Assembly (NCBI GenBank): GCA_965223985.1
Contig: OZ245030.1
Span: 4,216,001 to 4,280,000 of the forward strand
Source of the DNA: JAPPKS01 sp963667895
Lineage (GTDB): Bacteria > Poribacteria > WGA-4E > PCPOR2b
Direction of reading: 5' to 3'
DNA length: 64,000 nucleotides
The stretch's first letter is position 1. The number at the start of each line of letters is the position of its first letter. This document shows, piece after piece, positions 38,101 to 47,217 of the stretch. A program made the position numbers and the translations under genes. The notes under the pieces are model-generated. The model worked only from the letters and a program-made list of their open reading frames with translations. It ran no database searches and was not told the DNA's origin.

Positions 38101-38225
38101 AAACCTATTTGGAAACTCCATTGTACAGATTGCCCGACATTTTCATACAACTTTCTTAACCAAAAATGGTATAATCCCACTCAAGATACTGCGAGGGCCT
38201 AAACAAGGAAGCGGAGGGAATAAAA

Positions 38226-39050
38226 ATGAAAACCGCAGTCACAAGGCTGGCTTCAGGTCTGGTTACTTTAGTTGTCCTTGGGTTGATTCTCACAGGACAA
38301 AGTTATGCCAGGATTGACCCTGAGGTCGTGGTTGGCGCCTGGCGTTTTGATGAAGGCAGAGGAAACAGAACAAAAGATTCTTCCGGCAATGGTAATGATG
38401 GGAACCTCGACGCGATAGGTTGGGGGGCGCCTAAATGGGTTGAGGGTAGATTTTGCAAGGCCTTGCAGTTTGACGGACTGAATAACTATGTTGATTCCGG
38501 TGATGACAAGAGTTTGACTCTTATTGATGCCGGAAAGTTTACTTATACCGCTTGGTTCAAACCCGATGTGGTAGACTTTTATTAGGTATTCTTGGCGCTT
38601 GGTGTTGGAGGACGTACCCCCAATACTGGTGATGTCAGAACAGCAAACGGAAAGGTTTTTGCCCATTGGCATGGTAAAGAAGGCGCCTTCGGTGGAGGAG
38701 AGGTGGTAACCAAGTTAGAACCAGAAACGTGGTATCATGTCTCAGTTGTTTTTGTCAGTGGGAAACTTCCAGTGATTTATCTCAATGCTAAATATGAAAA
38801 TGGTGGTAATGGGGGAGGCGCAGTAGGTCTAGTCTTTGCAGACGAAGACTGGAAGGCCTGGATTGGGAGGTCATTATATAATGATCACGCGCGGCTTTTC
38901 AAGGGCGTCATTGACGAAGTTGGCCTCTTCAATCTCGTGCTGACTGAGGGTGAAATTAACGAACTCATGGAAAAAGGACTTGGCAAATTCGCCGCCGTTT
39001 CCCCGTCAGGCAAATTGGCCACAACCTGGGGTCGGCTCAAGGCAGTTTGA
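38226..39050 (+). pseudogene. Secreted LamG-domain protein, broken by an in-frame TAG
   Basis: This is a near copy of the intact gene at 43816-44646. It begins MKTAVTRLASGLVTLVVLG (signal peptide) and mature IDPEVVVGAWRFDEGRG. The frame meets TAG at 38583-38585, where the intact copy has CAG (Gln), and then continues unchanged to a normal end with the tail SPSGKLATTWGRLK. A single C-to-T change therefore inactivates it, unless the stop is read through. The homology extends into the leader (GGGAATAAAA before the ATG) and about 12 bases past the stop, ending where the 17-bp inverted repeat element begins. Confidence 0.85.
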
Positions 39051-39066
39051 TACACCTTGCCTAATG

Positions 39067-39205
39067 ATTGGACTTTGGACAAATTTTTGGGAAGCCGCGT
39101 GCTTACTGGATCTCAGCAACGGGCCTCCAAATTCGTGGATGCTTACACCACAAGGCGTTGAGCCATTACCAGTCCGAAAACGTGTGATTTTGTCCAAAGT
39201 CCAAT
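39067..39205. repeat. 139-bp element with perfect 17-bp terminal inverted repeats
   Basis: ATTGGACTTTGGACAAA at 39067-39083 is the exact reverse complement of 39189-39205. The 105 bases between encode nothing recognisable. Size and ends fit a miniature inverted-repeat transposable element. No clear target-site duplication is seen. It begins exactly where the similarity between the two LamG copies stops. Confidence 0.6.
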
Positions 39206-39325
39206 AATACCATTTTGAGTTTTTAATGAGGGGATCGTGTGTCGTATAGGTGGCCAGATTCAGAATCTTGCGCTGGCATTTTGCCCTCATTATAATTCTA
39301 CAAATGGCATAATATTCATAAAGAG

Positions 39326-39955
39326 GTGAAATTGGATGCTTGGTTAACTATTCTTACCGTACTCTCATTGGGATACGTTTTCTATTTAGGACAAATTGCC
39401 ATCCACAACTGTGTTCACTACACACTCTTCAAAAAAACAAGGAAGTTTAATAACTTAGTAGGTAACATACTCTGCTCGATTCAACTTGCCCATTTTGAAG
39501 GATGGCGCTCTGCCCATATGATGCATCATCGTTTTGCCAATACTGATCGAGATCCCCATAAGGTGGATCGTCTACTTGTGCCTTACATCCTCACGCATTA
39601 CTACCGCATCGCCAAACGGGTTTGGGAGCCGGAGCGATTTTTTGCTGCCACTCTACCTCCTATTATTGTTGCAGGCACTGTAGTTATGTGGCAAGCACTG
39701 ATAGGCGAGGGAATGCGTGGATTGAGATGGGGAACACTATACTGGCTAATCCCTACAGTGATTAGCCAGTCGTTGATTGCACATTTTAACTATATCACTC
39801 ATGTTGGCCTTCCGTTCGGGCGGGGTCAGGACACGAGAAGTTTTAAAAAAGGCTTATGGCGAGTTATCAACCTCCTCACATTCAGCTTTTATCTACACGC
39901 CGAACACCATATAAAACCAAGTGAGGCAATACCCGTCTCCCATCCTAAATTATGA
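39326..39955 (+). CDS. Fatty acid desaturase-family membrane protein, possibly truncated at both ends
   Basis: Three histidine clusters of membrane di-iron desaturases/hydroxylases are present in order: HNCVH, HMMHH and HAEHH, with hydrophobic spans between them. They bind two irons and act on lipid or carotenoid chains. The frame starts at a GTG after AAAGAGG; no ATG is available and the usual N-terminal span is short. The protein stops soon after the last cluster (IPVSHPKL), where relatives often continue. At 209 residues it is smaller than typical members, so it may be degraded. It lies in the accessory block between decayed genes. Confidence 0.65.
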   Translation: MKLDAWLTILTVLSLGYVFYLGQIAIHNCVHYTLFKKTRKFNNLVGNILCSIQLAHFEGWRSAHMMHHRFANTDRDPHKVDRLLVPYILTHYYRIAKRVWEPERFFAATLPPIIVAGTVVMWQALIGEGMRGLRWGTLYWLIPTVISQSLIAHFNYITHVGLPFGRGQDTRSFKKGLWRVINLLTFSFYLHAEHHIKPSEAIPVSHPKL

Positions 39956-40076
39956 AAGTAACGTTCATTCTCGGATTAACTCTTCCTTTGGAAAAACAGA
40001 GTGTATTGAGTGGCATTGGTCGTACTATTGGCATAAGTCTAGAATTTCGCATACTTTTCGTTCATAGGAGGTTTTT

Positions 40077-40235
40077 ATGGTTTTTCCAAAACATTTTGTT
40101 CCCCAATTTTTGACTTGGCAAGAAAGTCATTCTTATGTATCTTTTGACCGGCGCTCAAGATTCCAGAGGAGTTCATTCTTGCTGTCACGACCGGATTTTC
40201 TGCCCATCACCGGAGCCGGAGTGTTTTCAATCTAA
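40077..40235 (+). CDS. Possible 52-residue protein with a strong ribosome site
   Basis: AGGAGG (40066-40071) stands five bases before an ATG that opens 52 codons, starting MVFPKHFVPQFLTW and ending TAA. No family, signal peptide or membrane segment is recognised. It may be a small gene or the start of a lost one, since the surrounding block contains several decayed genes. It is the only candidate in the 340 bases between the desaturase and the FG-GAP gene. Confidence 0.3.
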   Translation: MVFPKHFVPQFLTWQESHSYVSFDRRSRFQRSSFLLSRPDFLPITGAGVFSI

Positions 40236-40294
40236 CAAGTGCAAAACCGAATTTACGGGAAAATGAACCATGCGACCTTTCTAAGAGGAATCTT

Positions 40295-42700
40295 ATGAGC
40301 AAATACTTCAGGCCCTTCTTAAAAACAGCTAAACCATCTCAAAGTTGGCGGAAACGGATCTTCGATACAGTGCTCCCATTTGCTGTAGCAGCGGGTATTT
40401 TATCCTGTAGTCCGGCAGTCTTATTGGAGCCAATCGCGCTCAGACGCTACGAGTCCCGGTTTACCACGTTGCGGGAGCGGGGAACAGCGATCGAAAACTA
40501 CTTGCTGAGCTTCGAGGCCACGCTTAAGTCCGGATCTGGCGATGCGATTGCCCAGATGGCGCCAGATGCCGTGCGGCCTTTGACTGCCTGTGCAGAGCAG
40601 CCGGTGAGTTGGGTAAACGTCCCACGTATCCACATCTATCCCTGGGAGCCACCAACAGGCGACGCCAGGGGTAATCCGTGGATGAACCTTGCGGCACACT
40701 GGTCTACCGGTTCCCAGATTTCGCGGAGTTCCCTGACGTTGCTGCGTCTCAACATGATGAACAAAACGAACTGTGAACCGGAAATTCGGGTTGTCGTGGA
40801 GGGCAAGGATAGTGACGGGCGGTTCCGCCAGGATGCGCTTTATGCTCGGTTGCTAGTGGAATTCTCCGGGGAACTTCCGGTCATCCGGGACGTGATTGAA
40901 TTCTCAGCTCACTCCCTCCTTCCTACCGTCGATCTACTCTTTGTCGATGAAGCTGTAGATCGAGGACTTGACTTCCAACGTCCGGAAGTCGCACTTCGTA
41001 GCGACCTTAAATTTGCTGTCTTTACAGCAGTAGGGGGCGGGATGGCTGTGGGTGACGTAGATGGCGACAACTGGGAGGATGTATACCTGGTTGGCAGCAA
41101 ACCCAACACCAGCCGCTTGTTCAGCAATGTTGAGGGATACTTTCTGGACATTACGGCACATGCGGGTGTGGCAGACCCAGAGGATAATGCCATGGCCGCG
41201 GCAATGGGTGATGTAGATGGTGACAGAGATCTCGACCTCGTCGTCACCCATGCGTTTGCTCCGCCCATACTCTACAGAAACCGAGGCAATGCGACATTCG
41301 CGATGGAACGCTTCCCACCTCTTCCGGGTTCAAAAGAAGAGGGGGCGACGACCCCTACCTTCGCTGATGTGGACAATGACGGCGATCTTGACTTGTATAT
41401 TGCGTACCATGCGCCAGCGTCCGATTACGTGCCAGAAACGTTGTTTATCGGGCTTAACGGCGTTCAGGACCGCCTCTACATAAACGATGGAACAGGTCAT
41501 TTCAGTGAGGAAGCACAAATTCGTGGTCTTAAAGAATCACGATGGTCATTACAAGGTGTGTTTGCCGACTTTGATGAAGATGGTGACGTCGATCTCTATC
41601 AGGTCAACGACTTTGGGCGCAACACCCTCTATTTGAACGATGGGACCGGTCACTTTGAGGATGGCACCCTTGAATGGCCGGGAATAGAAGCATTCGGCTT
41701 TGGAATGAGCGGAAGCTGGGGAGATTACGATTCTGACGGGGATCTCGACCTATACGTATCCGGTGTGGCGTCAGGTATAGCGTGGTTCGTCGAAGAGCCT
41801 GACGTGAGACGTTTCTTTCTACTGAACGCTAAACGCAGCCAATATCTATCCCCCGGGCAGGTTGAACGGATCAAGCAGGACCTGATGCCATTCACAGATG
41901 GCAACCTAACAGATTTCCCCATGGCGTTTAAGGGGAATCACTTACTTCGTAGGGAGGCCAACCGGTTTGTGGACGTCGGTCCACAAACCGGAACTAATTA
42001 TGCCCTGTGGTCCTGGGGGGCCGGTTTCGTTGATTTTCAGAATGATGGCCTGGCTGACATCTATTCGACCAATGGGTTCATCACTGGCCAGAAGGCTGAT
42101 GATCTGTGAATGATCTTCTTTGAGTCGACGGTTCGTCGGCCACATGACTATTATGAAGGAAGGTTCTACTCCCCTGATTTTGTCCTCAATAACTCCTGGA
42201 ACGGAGCGGAACCTAACTTCGCATACCTTAACCTTGATGGACAGAACTTTCTCGACGTTGGCTATGTCCTTGGTGTGGATAGCCTAAGCGACAGCCGAGG
42301 CTTCGTTCCATTCGATTTTGACCATGATGGAGACCAAGATCTTCTCGTCGCCAATCAAAATGGATCGACACATCTCTATGTCAATCACTGGGCCGATGCG
42401 ACGCAGAACTCCTGGCTCAAGATCCGTCTTGCGGACCAATCCGGCTCGCTCCCTTTTGGTGCTACGGTTAAAGTCCAAATAGGAAATCGCGTACAGGCGA
42501 AGACCTACTCTCTAGGCAATAGCTATGCGGCTTCATTTGTTGGGCCGATTCACTTCGGGCTTGGTCCTGCAACCGAGGTGGATTTAGTGGAAGTACTATG
42601 GCCTGGCGGAACACACACGCGGATAAATGGGGTCGCCGTGAATCAGGAGCTGGTTGTGCATCGCACAACCAGCCATGCTTCGGCGGGAAGTTTTCAATGA
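40295..42700 (+). pseudogene. FG-GAP/ASPIC-UnbV (CRTAC1-like) protein with in-frame TGA
   Basis: The reading frame is continuous across a TGA at 42107-42109 and codes for one protein of about 800 residues. An N-terminal hydrophobic segment is followed by at least six FG-GAP-like calcium loops of the DxDxDxxxD type (DVDGDNWED, DVDGDRDLD, DVDNDGDLD, DFDEDGDVD, DYDSDGDLD), then, after the TGA, DFDHDGDQD and the C-terminal ASPIC/UnbV domain (GATVKVQIGNRVQ, FGLGPATEVDLVEVLWPGG). The TGA separates ADDL from MIFFES; a Trp or Arg codon would be expected. Either a nonsense mutation or a miscall is likely. Proteins of this type are extracellular propellers of unknown ligand. A ribosome site AAGAGGAA precedes the ATG. 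Confidence 0.75.
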
Positions 42701-42807
42701 AAAACCCTGGAAGGTTGCGGTTTTGGACGCTGTTGTTTGTAATTTCGTTGACTTGGGGTATTGCGGGTTGCACCCAATTTGATTGCAGATTAAATGTTGA
42801 ATTTTGA
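42697..42807 (+). pseudogene. Truncated lipoprotein start
   Basis: The ATG overlaps the TGA of the preceding ASPIC gene (ATGA). The product has only 36 residues: a good lipoprotein signal ending LTWGIAGC with Cys at about residue 23, then 13 residues and a stop. This looks like the N-terminus of a lipoprotein gene whose body was lost. Confidence 0.4.
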
Positions 42808-42911
42808 AGCGTGTAGCGAATTTTTGAACCATGCCCTTATTTTTGATTTTTACAAAATCAGACCGAGTGGACTAATCCGCGGCAGAGAACAAAATAAAAC
42901 AAGGAACAACC

Positions 42912-43745
42912 ATGAACCCCATTACCAGAAACTTTGTCGAAACCACATGCCAAGCGTTTAATGTTAATGGCTATCTGCTCATCAAAGATGCCCTTTCGGC
43001 AGAGGAAGTATGTCACGTCAACGAAGCGCTGGATAGGCTCGACCTGCCGGAGAAGGACGTGCTGTGGGCGCTGGCGGATAAGGACGATGTCTTTCTTAAT
43101 CTTGTGGACCATCCAAGCACATTTCCCTATGCCCTAGCGCTCATGGGTGGTAATGTGCAAATGCTCGATACCGCTGTGAACATCATTCCGCCGAATACGG
43201 AGGGCGCTGGATGGCACGAAGATGGTCCGGGGCCATTGCCATACCCCAGCGTGGACGGCAAACGCCCATTGTTGCACCTAAAGTTTGCTTTCTTTTTGAA
43301 TGACCTGACCGAAGACGATCGGGGAAACCTGGCTGTCGTGCCCGGCAGCCACCACATTCCCTTCCCCCGTGACGCTGACCGGTCGGTGCTCTGGGAGTTC
43401 CCCGGTGTGATTCCCTTGAAGGTGCGGGCAGGCACAGCCTTGGTGTTTCACAACGGACTGTGGCATGCCAGTACCTTTAACCAAACCGATAAGCCACGGC
43501 GGGTGGTTTACTGCACCTATTGTCACTCCTGGCACCGTGGCTTCGACTACATTACACCTCCCCAATCGCTGCTGGACCGGCTGGAGCAACTGCCTCTTGA
43601 GCGAAGGCAACTACTGCGACAACTGTTAGGAGCCATTCCCCAGGCGGGCCCAAGGGGAAGGGGGTTGGGCGATCTTTCAGGGGCAGGATACTACTTCGCG
43701 AATCCGGAGGACTATCCGGCAATAAAGTTGATTGAGCATGGTTAA
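42912..43745 (+). CDS. Phytanoyl-CoA dioxygenase (PhyH) family oxygenase
   Basis: A 277-residue Fe(II)/2-oxoglutarate oxygenase. The iron site is GWHEDGPG (HxD) and LWHASTFN (distal His), followed by KPRRVVYCTY with the 2-oxoglutarate Arg; GNLAVVPGSHHIPFP is the core turn. The substrate is unknown. AAGGAACAACC precedes the ATG. An intact LamG gene follows after 70 bases, on the same strand. GC is higher than in the flanking intergenic DNA. Confidence 0.88.
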   Translation: MNPITRNFVETTCQAFNVNGYLLIKDALSAEEVCHVNEALDRLDLPEKDVLWALADKDDVFLNLVDHPSTFPYALALMGGNVQMLDTAVNIIPPNTEGAGWHEDGPGPLPYPSVDGKRPLLHLKFAFFLNDLTEDDRGNLAVVPGSHHIPFPRDADRSVLWEFPGVIPLKVRAGTALVFHNGLWHASTFNQTDKPRRVVYCTYCHSWHRGFDYITPPQSLLDRLEQLPLERRQLLRQLLGAIPQAGPRGRGLGDLSGAGYYFANPEDYPAIKLIEHG

Positions 43746-43815
43746 GGATTGGCCTTTCGAGAAACAACACATAGGACGCTGACCGTGCCCTAAACAAAAA
43801 ATGTAGGGAATAAAA

Positions 43816-44646
43816 ATGAAAACCACAGTCACAGGGCTGGCTTCAGGTCTAGTTACTTTAGTTGTCCTTGGGTTGATCATCACGGGACAAAGTTATGCCA
43901 GGATTGACCCTGAGGCCGTTGTTGGCGCCTGGCGTTTTGATGACGGCAGAGGAGACAACGCAAGAGATTCTTCCGGCAACGGTAATGATGGGAACCTCGA
44001 CGCGATAGGTTGGGGGGCGCCTAAATGGGTTGAGGGTAGATTTGGCAAGGGCTTGCAGTTTGACGGAGTGAATAACTATGTTGATTCCGGTGATGATAAG
44101 AGTTTGACCCTTATTGATGCCGGAAAGTTTACATATACCGCTTGGTTCAAACCCGATGTGGTAGACGTTTATCAGGTACTCTTGGCGCTTGGTGTTGGAG
44201 GAGCTACCCCGAATACGGGTGATGTCAGAACAGCAAACGGAAAGGTTTTTGCCTATTGGCATGGTGAAAAAGGTAGGGATGGATTCGGTGTAACAGGGGG
44301 GACAACCAAGTTAGAACTAGAAACGTGGTATCATGTCGCAGTTGTTTTTGTCAGTGGGGATTCCCCAGTGATTTATCTCAATGGTAAAAATGAAAATGCG
44401 GGTGATGCGGGAGGTGGACAAGGTCAGGTCTTTGCAGGCGAAGGCTGGAAGGCCTGGATTGGGAGGTCATTATATAATGATCACGCGCGGCTTTTCAAGG
44501 GCGTCATTGACGAAGTTGGCCTCTTCAATGTCGTGCTGACTGAGGGTGAAATTAACGAACTCATGGAAAAAGGACTTGGCGAATTCGCTGCCGTTTCCCC
44601 GTCAGACAAATTGGCAACAACTTGGAGTCGGCTCAAGGAATTTTGA
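43816..44646 (+). CDS. Secreted LamG-like jellyroll protein with conserved C-terminal tail
   Basis: A 276-residue protein with a signal peptide (about residues 1-29, ending QSYA), a mature start IDPEAVVGAWRFDDGRGD, and a concanavalin/LamG jellyroll with GKFTYTAWFKPD, ETWYHVAVVFV and GVIDEVGLFNVVLT strands. Such folds bind sugars or other surface ligands. The last residues, SPSDKLATTWSRLK, recur in the three other LamG proteins here. GGGAATAAAA precedes the ATG. It is the intact counterpart of the pseudogene at 38226-39050. Confidence 0.85.
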   Translation: MKTTVTGLASGLVTLVVLGLIITGQSYARIDPEAVVGAWRFDDGRGDNARDSSGNGNDGNLDAIGWGAPKWVEGRFGKGLQFDGVNNYVDSGDDKSLTLIDAGKFTYTAWFKPDVVDVYQVLLALGVGGATPNTGDVRTANGKVFAYWHGEKGRDGFGVTGGTTKLELETWYHVAVVFVSGDSPVIYLNGKNENAGDAGGGQGQVFAGEGWKAWIGRSLYNDHARLFKGVIDEVGLFNVVLTEGEINELMEKGLGEFAAVSPSDKLATTWSRLKEF

Positions 44647-45050
44647 TAGACCTTTGCCTAAGAATGGAATCGTAGGACAGGTGTGTTCGGGGATGGGCTC
44701 GATCTCAATGTCCCATTTTTCAACCGCTGTCTCGATGCACTGCAATGCCATTTGCTGGTTAAAACCGACCTGCTTGTGCGTTGCATGCAGACAAGTGATG
44801 GGTCTCGAAGTCTCTCGCTGATGCGATAATGATGAAAACTGACTTGAAAAAAAAATAAAGATGATATATAATTAAGACCTATATTCCGCACCCCTAACGG
44901 CGGTTTGTTATTTGGGCACGTCACACGATGGGACAACGAAACCCTGAGACTTTGAGCCATAGTCCTTCATCTTTTCACATGACGGCCCGCCTCTGGCATT
45001 TGGAGGCGTTTTGCACGGCTCTTACTGCAATGAGAAGGAGGAACCCAAAA
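44647..45050. other. Intergenic region between LamG genes
   Basis: No supportable gene. Both strands carry short open stretches without ribosome sites; one on the minus strand (44658-44960) is rich in Arg/Ser and looks like a shadow. AAGGAGGAA at its right end is the ribosome site of the next LamG gene. Confidence 0.4.
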
Positions 45051-45902
45051 ATGAAAGTGACGATTTCAAAAATCACGATCGGCTGCATCCGCATTGTCAC
45101 TCTAAATCTCAGTTTCATTTTAATAGGTCTCTTCACACCGCAAAGTGCTGCTGCTATTAATCCCCAAAGCATTGTCGGCGCCTGGCTCTTTGATGAGGGC
45201 AAAGGAGATATTGCCGCAGATGGCTCTGTCAACGCTGGGAAACGCGGAGGCGCAAGCGATTTGAAGCTGAACCATGCTGCCTGGGTAAAAGGAAAGTTTG
45301 GCACAGCCTTGAAGTTTAATGGGCAGCAAAGACAGGCGGAAACTTCCGATGAATTTTTGCCAGGGGGGCTTGAGCCAAGAACAGTCGCAGGATGGATGAA
45401 GACAGGAAAATCTTTCAATGGCTTTATCCTTAATTACGGCAGCCACCACGCGAAATTTGGGCCGGGCCGGGAGGTTCATCTGGGTATGCTGAACAAAGTA
45501 GAGGCAGGCTTTTTTAATTTTGTCGAGGAGCCAAATGCTGCAACCGTGGGGGTTGGCGGCGGAGAGAATATTCCCGGTCAAACCCGAGTCAATAATGGGA
45601 AATGGCATCATATTGCCGGTAGCTTTGACGGCTTAACCTGGACGCTTTACGTCGATGGAGAGGTTGAGGGAGTCGGCAAACCAGCTACGTCTACCAAACT
45701 TAACGAAGGGCTAAGCATCGGATTTGCGATAGGGCCTGGCAGTTGGGGTTTTGATGGCGCTATCGACGAAGTTGTAATCCTTAATTCGGCGCTTACTCAG
45801 GCTGATGTTAAAAGCCTCCTCAACGGGTTAGAGGCGGCAAAGGCGGTTTCTCCATCGGGCAAACTCGCCACGAGTTGGAGCCGGCTGAAGAAGAGATATT
45901 AA
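45051..45902 (+). CDS. Secreted LamG-like jellyroll protein with conserved C-terminal tail
   Basis: The start is the ATG at 45051, directly after AAGGAGGAA; an upstream start at 44928 is open but lacks a ribosome site. The signal peptide ends QSAAA and the mature protein begins INPQSIVGAWLFDEGKGD. The jellyroll shows RTVAGWMKTGKSFNGF, NNGKWHHIAGSFDGLTWTLY and FDGAIDEVVILNSALT. It ends SPSGKLATSWSRLKKRY. It is more distant from the other copies than they are from each other. Function probably carbohydrate or surface binding; not provable from sequence. Confidence 0.85.
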   Translation: MKVTISKITIGCIRIVTLNLSFILIGLFTPQSAAAINPQSIVGAWLFDEGKGDIAADGSVNAGKRGGASDLKLNHAAWVKGKFGTALKFNGQQRQAETSDEFLPGGLEPRTVAGWMKTGKSFNGFILNYGSHHAKFGPGREVHLGMLNKVEAGFFNFVEEPNAATVGVGGGENIPGQTRVNNGKWHHIAGSFDGLTWTLYVDGEVEGVGKPATSTKLNEGLSIGFAIGPGSWGFDGAIDEVVILNSALTQADVKSLLNGLEAAKAVSPSGKLATSWSRLKKRY

Positions 45903-46185
45903 CACGATTTTCAGATGAAAGCCCACCGCGCATATCTCCTTGCCCTGATGGATCAGAATTGGGAGACATATGCGACGAATTGAAAAAACCGGGCGCCTAT
46001 CTAGGTAACCCGTTCGCCAAATCGGTGTGGAGTCCGTGCCTGCAGGGCGCTACGGTCTTGGACGCTCTGTCGGAGAAAGGAGGGTACCGCAGGAAATCTA
46101 TATTTGTAGTAAGGCTTTGCGCGGGCAAAGCCGGTCGGTGAAGTGACAACGTTGGTGAATACCAACAAACCAGAGGTAACAAAAA

Positions 46186-46986
46186 ATGAAAGTGAGATTC
46201 ATCACACTCGGATATATCAGCGCCGTTGTTCTCCTATGCCTCATTCTCGCAACATCCGGTCACGCGGCCATTGACCCTGACACCGCTGTGGCAATCTGGC
46301 TCATGGAGGATGGCGAGGGTGATAAAGTTACGGAGGTGACCAATAACCCCGCCAAGCTGAGGGGACTCCTCCAGGGTAAAAACATAACGTGGGTCGACGG
46401 CGTCTTCGGCGGGGCGATAGACCTCGGCTCCGCGGGTGACGTCATGGCGGTTGGTAAGCAGTTTGGCGAAGAGGCTGCCCCGACGGCTGCGTGCACCGTC
46501 ATGGCATGGATACAGTATCGGGAAAAGATCAAAACAGATCTCTTTCAGTTTCAGCCGGGTGACCCGTGGGACAACAGAATCTCGGTTCACTTTCCGTGGG
46601 CGGAGGCTGGGATTATCTGGCAGTTTGGCAGACCGTTTGGTGGTCCCCCTGGTGTTGATGTTCCCAAGAACTTTGAGGATGATTGGCATCACGTCGCGTT
46701 CACGGGTTCTGACGATTCAACAGAAATATGGATAGATGGTGAGGCTGTCGCTCGAGGAGGCGGCCAGCAGCCCTTTGTACATCAAGCGCATGGACCATGG
46801 CATGTTGGCGGCAGAACAAACGCCTCTTTCGACGGGAAGATCGACGAGGTTGGGGTTTTTGATGTTGCCTTGAGCGAAAAAGACATTAATACCATTATGG
46901 ACCAAGGGCTTGAGTTCACCATCCTGGGCGTTGACCCTGCTGGCAAAGTCGCGACAGCCTGGGGTACGATAAAAGCCCGCGATTAG
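46186..46986 (+). CDS. Secreted LamG-like jellyroll protein with conserved C-terminal tail
   Basis: A 266-residue protein with signal peptide ending SGHA and mature start IDPDTAVAIWLMEDGEGD. Jellyroll strands include ACTVMAWIQYRE, DDWHHVAFTGSDDSTEIW and DGKIDEVGVFDVALS. The end, DPAGKVATAWGTIKARD, is the most divergent form of the shared tail. GGTAACAAAA precedes the ATG, so the ribosome site is weak. A hairpin (GGCTTTG..CAAAGCC, 46113-46132) sits about 55 bases upstream, and a terminator follows at 47050. Confidence 0.85.
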   Translation: MKVRFITLGYISAVVLLCLILATSGHAAIDPDTAVAIWLMEDGEGDKVTEVTNNPAKLRGLLQGKNITWVDGVFGGAIDLGSAGDVMAVGKQFGEEAAPTAACTVMAWIQYREKIKTDLFQFQPGDPWDNRISVHFPWAEAGIIWQFGRPFGGPPGVDVPKNFEDDWHHVAFTGSDDSTEIWIDGEAVARGGGQQPFVHQAHGPWHVGGRTNASFDGKIDEVGVFDVALSEKDINTIMDQGLEFTILGVDPAGKVATAWGTIKARD

Positions 46987-47049
46987 TTCTAGGCGCGGCG
47001 CGGTGTGCCCTGTCTTGTCCACTCGCGGCATTTTGAACCTCCCAATATA

Positions 47050-47103
47050 AAAAACCCATCTTGCACATGCGTATTCTATATGCGTGCGTGGGATGGGTTT
47101 TTT
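47050..47103. terminator. Bidirectional Rho-independent terminator after the LamG genes
   Basis: AAAAACCCATC (47050-47060) pairs with GATGGGTTTTT (47092-47102), with further imperfect pairing inside (GCACATGCGTAT against ATATGCGTGCG). The T run on one side and A run on the other allow termination from both directions. Confidence 0.75.
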
Positions 47104-47217
47104 ATACACCAGCGCCGATGCGATCGGTATGGAAAACGTCTTCCCTAAAAGCACCATCGGTGCGTTTCGCAACCAACTTTAACAACATCCCTTTGGTAGT
47201 GTGCATAAGGAGAGAAA

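Noticed and set aside
36295..38585. TAG read as Gln genome-wide (three TAG codons at expected Gln positions)
   Set aside because: Other genes here end properly at TAG (for example 7470 and 8755), and the TAG-containing loci also show other damage.
42107..42109. TGA as selenocysteine in the FG-GAP/ASPIC gene
   Set aside because: No SECIS-like hairpin follows, and the family has no selenoprotein members that I know; a mutation or miscall explains it better.
44658..44960. Minus-strand 100-residue frame as a transposase remnant
   Set aside because: No ribosome site, no motif, and composition is that of a shadow frame.
46113..46132. Hairpin GGCTTTG/CAAAGCC as a terminator
   Set aside because: No T run follows; perhaps an attenuator, but not supportable.
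45875..46141. Plus-strand 88-residue frame between two LamG genes
   Set aside because: It starts with TTG inside the preceding gene, without a ribosome site, and matches nothing.
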